DNA of 64,000 nucleotides from Tipula vernalis (lineage: Eukaryota; Arthropoda; Insecta; Diptera; Tipulidae): assembly GCA_958295665.1 (NCBI GenBank), contig OY282558.1, positions 181,514,015 through 181,578,014 of the forward strand. The letters are read 5' to 3'. Numbering within the stretch: position 1 is the stretch's first letter; each line of letters starts with the position of its first letter. Shown piece after piece: positions 45,400-55,355 of the stretch. Made by a program: the position numbers and the translations under genes. The notes below the pieces were generated by a model, which worked only from the letters and a program-made list of their open reading frames with translations, was not told where the DNA came from and did no database searches.

Positions 45400-46145
45400 T
45401 AACTGATTTTAGTGAAATTTGACTTCCGCGATGGAAATGGGATTCTAAAATGAGTTTTGAATGAAATTCTGGAATATGGCCACGTATGATGGAACTACCC
45501 TATTTCTCAACCGATTATGGTGAAATTTGACACATCCTATGCGTTGGAAATGGGATTCTACACTTCGACTCTATGAAACTTGTATATTTTTAAATCAATT
45601 ATGATGAAATTCGGCTTGCATATTGGAAATGGAATTCTAATATGATTTTTGGAAGAAGTTCTGGAATATGGAAAAGTATGAGGGGACTTGTCTATTTATC
45701 ACCCGATTATGATGAAATTTGATATGTGCGTTGGAAATTGGGTTCTAAAATGTTTTTTGGATGAACTTCTGGAATATGGCCTATTATGATGCGACTTGCC
45801 TATTTCTCAACCGATTATGAGGAAATTCGGCTTGTGCATTGGAAATGGGATTTTAAAATGATTTTTAGATGAAATTCTGGAATAGAACTTGTCTATTTTT
45901 TAGCGGATTTTAATGGAATTTTACATGTGCGATGGTAATCGGATTTTAAAATGATTTTTAGATAAAGTTCTTGAATATGGCCAAGTAGAATGGAACTTTG
46001 CTATTCCTTAACCGATTATAATGAAATTTGAGATTGAGAATGAGGATTTAAAATAATATTTCTAATTCCGAAACTCCGCACTACCGTTATTAGTTTCAAT
46101 ACTGAGGCGCGTGTCCACTACACACTATATTTTTCTAAACAAGGC
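45400..46145 (+). repeat. Tandem repeat, about 110-190-bp units
   Basis: Units carry TTCTGGAATATGGCC, ATTTCTCAACCGATTATG, TGAAATTTGA and GGAAATGGGATTCTAAAATG. Starts near 45471, 45659, 45766, 45876 and 45969; the last passes into a tail with GAGGCGCGTGTCC also seen at 30490. About five copies, diverged. Confidence 0.7.
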
Positions 46146-46600
46146 CAAACTTACCGCTCTGACAGCAAATATTCAGAAAACATATCCCGAAGTTTAAAGC
46201 GAAGGATTTGCAAGAAAAGTTTCTAATGGAACTTGAATATTATTACGGAGATAATCTTGATCATTTAGCAATTGAAATAGTATATTTAGGCTATCTTAAA
46301 GAAACCTTAATAGTTGCATGATTCACAGAAACCTAAATTGACAACATTATAGAAGCCATATTGACATATTTCTCACAACCACGTCTAAAACTAATTGTTG
46401 GATCACGTTTCCTTCTTTTCGTTGGAAACTTCAAAATTTATCATAATCGGTTAATAGCTATATATTCTTATTGACTGTATTACAGAACATTATCCAAATA
46501 TTATTTTAGAATTCCAATTCCAACGCACATCTCAATTTTCATCACAATCCGATAAGGAATAGGCAAGCTCCAACCCAATTGGCCATTCATATAATTTGTT
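46146..46600. other. Spacer
   Basis: Contains reversed pieces of the neighbouring repeat (ATTCCAATTCCAACGCACAT near 46512). No gene. Confidence 0.4.
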
Positions 46601-46711
46601 AAAGGTTCAATTTGAAATTTGATAGGTTCAATTTGGAATGTAAAAGGTCCAATTTGAAATGTAAAAAGTTCAGTATGAAGTGTAAAAGGATCAATTTGGA
46701 GTGTAAAACCT
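46601..46711 (+). repeat. 22-bp tandem repeat
   Basis: About five copies of GTAAAAGGTTCAATTTGAAAT-like units. Confidence 0.7.
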
Positions 46712-46724
46712 GCTTGATCGTATA

Positions 46725-47300
46725 ATTGTATGATGGTTATGTTGCTATGATGGTATGATGGAATGATCGTACGATGCTAATATGGTTTGATGGTATGATG
46801 GTATAACGGTACGATTGTATGATGGTATCGTGGTAAGATGGTATATATGATTGTGTGATGTTACGATATGGCGATATGATGGATTGATGGTGTGATGATA
46901 TGAGGGGATGATGGTATGACAGTATAATGGTATGACCGGTGGATGGTATGATGATATCATGGCCTGATAGTATGATGGTATGATGGTACGATGGTATCAT
47001 GGTAAGATTATAGGGTCGGTATGATAGGACGATGGTACAGTGGTATGACGGTATGTTGGTATAATTATTTGAATGTATGATGGTATGACGGTACGATTTT
47101 ATGATGATATGATGGTATGAAGGTGTGGTGTATTGATGGTAAGATGTACGTCATCGTGTGATGGTTCGACGTCACTATGGTATAATGGAACGATTGTAAG
47201 AATGGTATAGTGTCATGATGGTATGATATTATAATGGAATAATGGTATGATGGAATGATTGTTTAAGGTTATGATGGTACGAAGGTACGTATAACGGTAT
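46725..47300 (+). repeat. TGATGGTA minisatellite
   Basis: Degenerate (TGATGGTATGATGGTACGA)n over about 570 bp. Long open frames on the minus strand made of Ser-Tyr-His-His-Thr repeats are a by-product. Confidence 0.85.
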
Positions 47301-47309
47301 GATGGTGAG

Positions 47310-47785
47310 TAGGGTTTGACCTGAAATTGAGTTGGATTTGAAAGAGAATTTCGGTTAGGGATTAATTTGAGGTCGAGTTTAGGGTGTAGTGGGAGGTGAG
47401 ATTGTGTTGAGTTCATACACTCATTTAGCTTTCGAATCGACTTAATTTTGGGATTGGGTTGGAAAATAAGTGTACAGTTGAGCATAGGGTTGAGATTTGG
47501 GTTGAGCTTAGTTGAGTTGACGTAGAATAAGGATTTAGTTAGCTTGCATTGGGGTGTGAGTTGTTCGGTTGGGGAATTATTTAAGGGTTGATTTGGAGTT
47601 AGTTTAAGGGTTGATTTGAAAGTTTATTAAGGGTTGATTTAGTGATTTAATTGAAGGCTGGATTGGCCGTTAATATGCTGATTGTGTTTAGGATTGTGTT
47701 GCGATAGATATAGAGGTTGAGTTGGAAGTTAAGCCGAAGATTGACTTAAGAGGCTCATTTCGGGATTGATTTTGGAATTTAATTA
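47310..47785 (+). repeat. TTGAGTTGG-rich degenerate minisatellite, second block
   Basis: Same word family as 44996-45240: TTGAGTTGGA, GTTGATTTGGAG, GGGTTGATTT. The two blocks flank the 45.4-47.3 kb arrays. Confidence 0.65.
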
Positions 47786-48548
47786 ATCAAGACCGAAGTG
47801 CAACTCACTTACTTGAAACCATGTTATTTAATCAGCTGATACAACATAATTATGTTAAAAATTCTCTTAATAGAGTTCTTGACCTTGTATTGTCTAATCT
47901 CGATGTTAAAACAATTTTGGTTAATCGGAGTTTGTATCCGCTAACTAAAGTCGATCTTTACCATCCGCCACTCTTAATACTAGTTGAAAAATGTTTATTG
48001 AAATGCTTGCGATACAAACAGCTAAATTCACCCAATTGGTAAATACTTGACTGTCGCGCAATATTGCACGAACTTGAGTCACTTGATTGAAATTGTACAT
48101 TTTTAAATTGTAATGTGGAGCAAGCCATTTTGACAAATTTTATGAAATTCTATACCGGTTTATGAAACATGGCAATTGTTCTGGTTTTCATTTAAAATTT
48201 CCAAGTTGGTACTCAAATAAGTTGATTATATTAATTCGTCTAAAAGAGAAATTTCGTAATCGTACTACTAGATCTGTTTACCCAACATGCATGAAACTAG
48301 GTGCAATTGAAGCTACTGAAGCAAACGATATTTGTAATTTGTTTGCTGATCATTTCGAGTCCATTTATGTTGATGAGTCTTTTGTTCACTCATCAAATTT
48401 TCATGTTAATGGTCAATCTTTAGATTTAGTTTTCGAAGAAGATGTTTTACAAGTAATATCTTCACTTGATACTACCTATGTCTATATTAAACAGTTTCAG
48501 CAAAATTTACACAGTATACATTTAGGCGATTTTTGCCAAGCGGTCTAA

Positions 48549-49200
48549 GTGACTAAATTTATTCAACAATATTCAAAAGTCCCAAAGTCAAACGATTTTT
48601 GTCGAACGTCCGTAGTATGCACTTGATATAAAAATAATCAAATGGCCGGTCCCTGGGGTCGGCCATATAAATAACAAACAATATTTTCATCAAACGTTGT
48701 ACGATTTTCCGCCGACGAAATTTATTCAATAAAAATCAAAAGTCCCAAAGTCAAATTTATTTTCTCGAAAGTCCGCACTTGATGAAAAAATTATGAAAAT
48801 ATTATTTGTTCTTTATATGGCCGACCCCAGGGACCGGCCATTTGATAATTTGTACATCAAGTGCATACTACGAATATTCGAGGGAAATCATTTGACTTTG
48901 GAATATTTGATTTTTATTGAACAAATTTTGTCGGTGGAAAATCGTACAACATTTGATCCAAATATTGCTTGTTATTTATATAGCCGACCCCAGGGACCGG
49001 CCATTTGATAATTTTTACATCAAGTGCATAATTCGGACATTCGCGAAAAATCCTTTGACTTTGGCGACAATTGATGAAAATACTGTTTGTTGTTTATACG
49101 GTAGACCCCAGGGATTGGCCATTTGATAATTTCAAGTCCATACTACGGACATTCGAGGAAAATCGTGTTTGGTTTCTTTATTGAACAAAAATCTTCACTG
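48549..49200. repeat. Palindromic array of 163-bp units inside the LINE
   Basis: 48588-48685 and 48797-48893 are near-perfect inverted copies (GGCCGGTCCCTGGGGTCGGCC core with flanks). Units repeat: AAATTTATTCAA at 48556 and 48719, and GACCCCAGGGACCGGCC at 48823 and 48986 (both 163 bp apart), then a shortened copy at 49104. So two units point one way and about three the other. Confidence 0.75.
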
Positions 49201-49293
49201 AATTGCTTATAATCTATTAGGTAAGTGCTTTATTTGTCCACATTCAGGCGTATTATTTGTATTACCACTACATATAAATACGTATATGTTCCT

Positions 49294-49622
49294 CCAAAAC
49301 CAACACTAATGTAATACTACAAGCCTGATTCAGTGATGAAGCACGCAGATACCCTCTTACATTTAATACCTTATAGTTGAAAGTGTTAGTGCGAAAATAG
49401 AATTAAAATACTCTCATCTAACCAATGACAATTAGTTTTTTTCATTATTAACATACCCAATTCTCCCTCCACAATTCGTTTGTTTTGTTTTATCTACAAT
49501 TTGTATGTTTTTCTCACTCATTTATATAATCTGTCGATCACCAATACTTTCATGTATAAGCGCAAAATAAATTTCTAATATTGGTGACAATCAGGCTTGT
49601 AGTACATTAATGTTGGTTTTGG
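49294..49622. mobile_element. 329-bp MITE with 5-bp target duplication
   Basis: TIRs CCAAAACCAACA(C/T)TAATGTA...CTACAAGCCTGATT, one arm with a 3-bp insertion. TTCCT at 49289-49293 and 49623-49627 is the target duplication. No coding capacity. The superfamily is not assigned. Confidence 0.78.
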
Positions 49623-50860
49623 TTCCTCTCATTAACACTTCGCAACATGGTTTTTTTCCTAATCGTTCTCCTACTCGTACAACCAATTTAATTGATAAGG
49701 CTAACTATATTTTTACTAACGCGGCTACTATAAGGGCGGACAAATAGACTGCATTTTACACTGATTTTGAAAAGGTGGTTTTCTCATCATATTTTAATTA
49801 GGAAATGTGTTGACATGAGTCTCTCCGGGCAAATTCTTAACTGGCTACAATCATATCTCTCGGGACGTAAACTACAGGTTAAATTCAATGGATTTTTGTC
49901 ACGGACCATTGTTGCTAAGTCTGGGCTGCCATTTTGTCTATACGATACTCACTTTACGCTGATGATCTAGATATTTTCACCAATGTCAATGACGCTGCTG
50001 ACTCTTCCAGGCTTCAGTCTGATTTGCAAAATCTTTCAGTGTGGTCGAAGGCAAATAAATTAAGACTTAATATCAATAAATGTGTTGCGATTTCATATAC
50101 GCGCAAAGATAACCACATGAATTTTCTATACAACATTAGGGTTAGCAGCTGTCTGTGCAAAAGTACATAAACTACTTGCGTTTATTTTTAGGCGTGGTAA
50201 AGAATTTTGTGATCCCAATGTTTTTATTACGTTATTTAAAAGCTTAGTGCGTAGTTGTTTGGAATACTTTTTAATGCATAAGTGTATGCCTTTCAGTAGT
50301 CGTGTCAACTATGAAGTCAGGCTTAAACTATTTGAACTTCAATCGCTTGAGACTAGAAGGCTTCTGCTTGGTGAAACTTTCCTTTATAAATTAATTAATA
50401 ACTTGTGTGAGGCTTCCTCACAATATTGTCTTAATTTTTATGCACCGTCCCACAAAGTTAGAAGCGCAGTATTATTTTTCCATCCTTTTCATGAACTAAT
50501 CTTGGCTTTGCGAACCCTTTATCTAGATTGTAATCAAATCATAATGAATTTTTTATTGATTACGACTTATTTTTGCTTTCTCTAATTCAATTTAGATCTG
50601 CGGCTTTCAGCATTATTGCATCGTTAAGATCTTAGTCGCGGGTGTATTGGACGTCCAATGTGGCTGTGTGTGTGTGTGTGTCTGCTTATACATGAGTTAA
50701 ATCTACTGTTTCATGTAGGTACTTCATGTATTTATTTTTTTCTGTTATTGTATATTATAAAAAACGTGTTTTTTTTGTGCTATGCACAAAAGCGAATAAT
50801 TGGACTTTTGTGTGTCTGCTGCCCATTTTTGGAATAAAATAAAAATAAAATCTTAGGTCG

Positions 50861-51089
50861 TCTCTGAGCTGTTTTATAAGTTTGAAGTGAAATTGATATT
50901 AATAATGATTACGATTTTCAGAAGTGCCCAGAAATCATACACTGCAAACTAATAAAGGTTATTTCAGAATGCAGTTTTAAATTTAATAAATCATAAAATT
51001 AGATTAGAAATGTGTTGTCATTGTGTTACTAACTATTGGCCATACTTAGGTGTCTGTAACCGGGCCAATTTCTGTCATTACTAACTAAA
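50861..51089. other. Spacer between the LINE tail and the hAT element
   Basis: AT-rich; the last 30 bp, with the sequence right of 57497, form the pre-insertion target of the hAT. Confidence 0.45.
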
Positions 51090-51097
51090 CCTGTGAG
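51090..51097 (+). repeat. 8-bp target duplication, left of hAT
   Basis: CCTGTGAG, identical to 57490-57497. Confidence 0.85.
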
Positions 51098-51399
51098 TAG
51101 TGTTTGTATAACCGTAAATGAATCTTTTTTCACCGGTAATTCGGTAAAATTGAAATATTTTAATTTTATGCTATGTGTCTAACACCAATTTTTTGGACTA
51201 AATTACTGTCTAAACTTTTCGATGTGACATTAAATTATTCGCCGCCAGGTAATTACCGAAAAGTCTCTTAGCAAGGTAACTTTTCAATTTAGTTGTCATT
51301 TTATTTTACGTCGTGGAATACATATTATCCTTTTAAAAAATAATAATAAAAAAATAATAATTTAAAAAATCCAAAATAAACTAAAATCATCGTATTAAA

Positions 51400-52225
51400 A
51401 TGGCAAAGCGGCATTATAGTGTTAGATGTAAGTATAAAATATAAAGAAATCAAATTTTATATCGTTGTGCATTGAACATATATCTCATTTACACTTTTAA
51501 GGGCCCTATGACGACACTGTCAGCTTCATCAAAGCCCGGACAAAGCTGAATCATATTTTTGTTAAAAAGATTTACGATTTGAGGAGTAGTTGGGAGTAAG
51601 TTAATTTAATTGTGTCTTTCATGTACTTTTATAAATGCATTCTTTTTTATAGAAAAGTGGGCGCGGAGGCAGGGATCGATGAGGATTGGTCTAAGCTAAG
51701 GAAAAAATGGGCCAATATTATGACGAGATACAAGGTACAGCATTTTTATACTGTTTTCTACGATATTTAGCAACATTTTTTTTATTATAGTCGATTATCG
51801 ATCCTCCCACTGGGATAGGGAACGAAGACGATGGGCCAGTTCCTTTGATCTGGCCTTATTTCGAATTGGTACATGAATTTGCGTCGGCTCGCCACAACAT
51901 AAACCCTCCCGATCTGTTCGACACCGCACTGCCTCCAGAAGTACGTAGTCCGGATTACGAAGATTCGACGTCGTGTAGCGAAGAATCTGCTTCGCTTGAA
52001 GGATCACGAAGCTTGGCATGTTCCACGAGTAGCATGGCATCCTCTTCGCGTAGTGTGGCATGTTCCTCGCGAAACGTGGCATCTGCCTCACGTACCGTGT
52101 TATCTTCCTCGCGTGATAAGGACGCAAAAGTAATGCGGGATGCAGCCAAAGTATTCATAAAATATATGCGTTTAAAGCATAACATTACGGCCGATGATAC
52201 GAGTGAGAAAGAGAAGGAGGAATAA
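51400..52225 (+). CDS. Harbinger MADF/Myb-like accessory protein, four exons
   Basis: Join 51400-51427, 51502-51595, 51653-51734, 51791-52225; about 212 residues. All junctions are GT-AG with matching phases and no stop. The N-terminus has the MADF-like pattern: VRWPYDDTVSFIKARTKL, IYDLRSSWEKVGAEAGIDED, WSKLRKKWANIMTRYKSII, VPLIWPYFELVHEF. The second half is acidic then Ser/Arg-rich (SSMASSSRSVACSSRNV) and ends with a charged helix. Such proteins bind the TIRs and help import the transposase into the nucleus. TAA at 52223-52225; an AATAAA-type signal lies about 35 nt further. Confidence 0.85.
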
Positions 52226-52745
52226 TAATTAAAATTATTATTTAATATTGTGCATAATAAAAAAATTATTGAATTGATATAATCTTGTGATTAAAAAGGC
52301 AATAAAACAATGGATTTTTTTTATAAATAGTTTTAAGTTCATTTATTTTGTTAATAATAAAAAAAAAATTGAAATATTACTTCACCTTGTCTATTTCTTT
52401 ACTTCTATATAATGGTGTAAAAAAAACTGGCCCAACTCAAAAAATGAAACTTTTTGATTGCAATTTCATGTCACTCATTCTCCCACCACTAAAAAAGCAG
52501 AATAAGTTTTCCACAATTTGATTCACAAATGATTGCTAAATCGGCCGGAGTGAGTAACATATTATACGTAATTGTAAACAAAAAATTCTATTTTTGGAGT
52601 TATGTCGATTTTCTTGAGCAGCATTGATACATACTATATGTATAAAATTTACATTTGGGCGAGCAACGTATTACGAAATTCTAATTCGGTCTCTTAAACA
52701 GTATGCTGGGATTTAATGGGGTTAATGATGCTTCATCATCTCAAT
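52226..52745. other. Intergenic part of Harbinger between convergent gene ends
   Basis: AT-rich with poly-A signals for both genes; no further gene. Confidence 0.55.
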
Positions 52746-53890
52746 TTACATCGGTGCGAGTAACGAATTGCGGAATGTTAATGCAGTCTCTTCATCAGAG
52801 TGCTGAATGTCATGTTGTGGTGTTTCGTTTTCTAATAAAAATTCGGTAGTTTCCTCCAAATCTACACCATCATTTAGACAAATATTGTGCATGACACAAC
52901 ATGCCAATACTGTTTTTATAGAATTTTGTATTTTTAATTCTAAGCTTTTTAGAAAAATTGATCGCCACCTTGTTTTCATTCGTCCAAAACTATTCTCTAT
53001 AATGCTTCGTGCCCGACTATGCAACAAACTAAAGTGTCTTTCTTGAGAGGTCAGTGCACGATCTAAACGGAAAGGTGTTATGATAGGTAAGGCGTCAAAG
53101 TGCATTTATATCCACTATCCCCTAGCAAATAGTACCCACGTGGAGGAAAATTGCCCGACCGATATATATTACTGTTGCGGAGGATTCGCTGATATCCAAC
53201 AACAATATTTATAAACTTTCCATTGCTGTCACATATGGCCATTATGTTTAAACTATAATCCAACTTTCGATTTATGTACTGGTCATGCAAGTTCGTGGGT
53301 ACGATAATTTTTACGTGGCACCCATCTATGGTACCAATAGCTTTTGAAAATATATTTATATTCGCTCTGGAGTTAAAATGGTTACCAATTTCGTCGTACT
53401 GCCCAAATATCGGCAGTTTTATAATTTTTTTGGAAATACCGGCGAATGAATTTAACAGATTATGTACAATTGTTCTGACGGAGTAACGCGATACTCCAAA
53501 TGATACCCCTGTCACTCTATAGGTTGCCCCACATGCGAGCCAGTACAAAAAAACGCAAAGTTTAAATTTTATGCCGTATCCAAGAATATTTTGCTCAAAT
53601 ACCAATAACATTCGGTGGAGTGATCTCGCGTATACACGAATGTGTTTCTTAATGAAAGTATCGTCTTCGGATGATAGTCTTTGATATAACTCACAGTTGT
53701 AATATTTCACAAACTTTCTTTCAGGCTGAAATATGCAATATAAACATAACAAAAAACCGATCAATTTTAGGTTAGGATTTTTATTAATTGTATTTACCAC
53801 GTAATTTTTTTTTTTTAATAACTTTTCATAATTGATTATTACATTAATAAATAATGCAATTGCCATGTCTTCTTCACTTTCAATTTCCAT
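52746..53890 (-). pseudogene. Harbinger transposase (DDE_Tnp_4), one frameshift
   Basis: ATG at 53890 (MEIESEEDMAIAL). RHRVYARSLHRMLLVFEQ-like N-terminal region, helix-turn-helix YRVTGVSFGVSRYSVR, then GTIDGCHVKI (Asp), YYLLGDSGYKC (Asp) and, after a one-base shift near 53090, SRARSIIENSFGRMKTRW (Glu), so all three catalytic residues are kept. CVMHNICLN and an acidic tail end at 52746. The in-frame 72-nt segment 53797-53726 has GTAAAT and TTTCAG ends and encodes a hydrophobic stretch unusual for the family, so it is probably an intron. The single frameshift is the only clear defect. Confidence 0.87.
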
Positions 53891-54230
53891 TTTTTTAAAT
53901 TGTTTAATTTGTTAAATTATTTTTTTAAACAAAATTTGACGTTTAACTCTTGCTTGACGTTCCAAAAGTCAGAATTTAGAATAATGAAAAGTCAGGCACA
54001 GCTTGTCTTATTGACCCTTATGCCATCTATGAACCACTGGTACGAACTAATAGACAATTTAGAAAAGTCAACAATTTAGTCAAAAAAATCGACGTTAGGC
54101 ACACATCATTAGTAGTTATTTGAGATAAATTAATAAATTAACTAAAAAATATGTTAAAAACGTAAACTACGTCTCTGGAACAAATGTAAAATTTGCGTGT
54201 GTACGCCAATGTTAAAATTTTAAACACTTA

Positions 54231-54951
54231 GGCAGGCCACACACGTACAGTTTTAACTGGCAGTTTTAGCTGTGCAGTTATAATTGTCAGTTTTAACTGT
54301 GAACTGAGATGCACACACTCGTTCAGTCTAATCCTTCAGTTATTGTCATGGATTTGAATGAGCGGAACGATTTGGCTGCTCTTGGTGTGGTTTTTTTAAT
54401 ATTAAAAAATAAAATAAAAAAAATTCTAAAAAGTGGTGCAAGAAGTGGCTTCAAAAACGAAATTTATCTTCCCATATAAATTTATTAAAAGGATTAAGTG
54501 AAGAAGAACCACTAGATTTTCTCAATTATTTGCGTATGACTGAAACAATGTACGAGAAACTGCTTTCATTAGTATCTTGATTAAGAAGAAACATACAGTC
54601 ATGAGAAGAGCAATATCTCCACATGAAAGATTAACTGCTACCTTGAGATTTCTAGCAACAGGACGGGCATACGAGTGTCTCAAATTTTCTATATAAATAG
54701 TCGAACTAGTTTTGTATAATTCAATGTTTTAATTATTATATGAAACGTCCTCTCATCTCAAAATTTCGACACAAAACTGAGAACTGTGCAGTTAAACCCC
54801 CACACACGTTCAGTTCAGTTAATCGTTTCAGTTAAAAATATAAAAATTTTAAAATTCTCAGTTAAATTGTACAGTTAAGTTTATCTGAACTGAAATACCC
54901 CCACACGTACAGTTTTAACTGACAGTTTTAACTGTATGTGCGTGGCCTGCC
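54231..54951 (+). mobile_element. Second Harbinger element, 721 bp, deleted
   Basis: TIRs GGCAGGCCAC(A/G)CAC(G/A)TACAGTT, TTA on both sides (54228-54230 and 54952-54954). Subterminal regions are filled with CAGTTTTAACTG palindromes. It sits only 120 bp from the larger Harbinger and has a different TIR, so it is a separate insertion in the same hAT. Confidence 0.88.
54348..54720 (+). pseudogene. N-terminal remnant of a Harbinger transposase
   Basis: MDLNERNDLAALGVVFLIL opens the frame at 54348. Shifted frames give WCKKWLQKRNLSSHINLLKG, DFLNYLRMTETMYEKLLSLV and, further on, AISPHERLTATLRFLATGRA then YECLKFS. This is the usual Harbinger N-terminal domain; the DDE part is deleted. Confidence 0.8.
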
Positions 54952-54954
54952 TTA

Positions 54955-55355
54955 TACTAAATGACTAATTTAACTGTATTTGACGAGGACATCATTATAG
55001 TTCTCTCACTTATACACATTAATATTATTATATTATATTTTCATATTCTTATTCAGTTTGTTTTACAATATACAATGTAGATGTATTTTCTCCTGTTGCT
55101 AAAATAGTTGTGCTACATAATGTTGAGTAAATTCATAATATTTATTGTTGTTATACCTCGCTAAATAAAAAGCATGAATTAGATCCTATAAAAGTTGCTG
55201 CTCTAAATTTTTTAAAACTAATCTGTTGAAATTTCTTCTAATTAATTGAGTTCAAATAAAAGTGCAGTTATTTATTTCATTGGTAAGCTAAATACAAATA
55301 TTTTAAATTTTTATTTTATTTGTTTCTATAAGAACAATTACCGTTGTGCAGAGCC
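54955..55355 (+). other. 5' region of the first hAT, non-coding
   Basis: AT-rich; leads to the transposase ATG. No other feature seen. Confidence 0.5.

Larger units (their letters stand above)
47790..50585 (+). pseudogene. LINE endonuclease/reverse transcriptase, decayed
   Basis: Pieces in order: NRVLDLVLSNLDVKTILVNR and LTKVDLYHPPL (endonuclease end, SD-H region); PSWYSNKLIILIRLKEKFRN; ICNLFADHFESIYVD; then after the insertions QHGFFPNRSPTRTTNLI, FYTDFEKVV (motif A), DMSLSGQILNWLQSYLSGRK, SLYADDLDIFTNVND (motif C) and LRLNINKC. The end is LFELQSLETRRLLLGETFLY. Motif B is partly deleted and there are several stops. Confidence 0.78.
47790..50860 (+). mobile_element. Jockey/CR1-like LINE with internal insertions
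   Basis: Plus strand: end of endonuclease (47821-48042), linker (48150-48548), RT (49630-50170), C-terminal domain (50247-50585), GT-rich 3' UTR ((TG)n at 50668-50681), and a 3' end AATAAAATAAAAATAAAAT at about 50836-50854. The pieces between 48549 and 49627 are two insertions. Confidence 0.75.
51169..54108. mobile_element. Harbinger (PIF) transposon, 2.94 kb, with MADF and transposase genes
   Basis: TIRs TGCTATGTGTCTAAC and TGATGTGTGCCTAAC (12 of 15), with further matching GACTAAATT...CTTTTC. TTA at 51166-51168 and 54109-54111 is the target duplication; Harbinger elements prefer TWA. The two genes face each other, as expected for the superfamily. Confidence 0.88.

Noticed and set aside
46737..47000. 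Open frames made of Ser-Tyr-His-His-Thr-Ile repeats
   Set aside because: They are translations of the TGATGGTA minisatellite on the minus strand; no start context and no domain.
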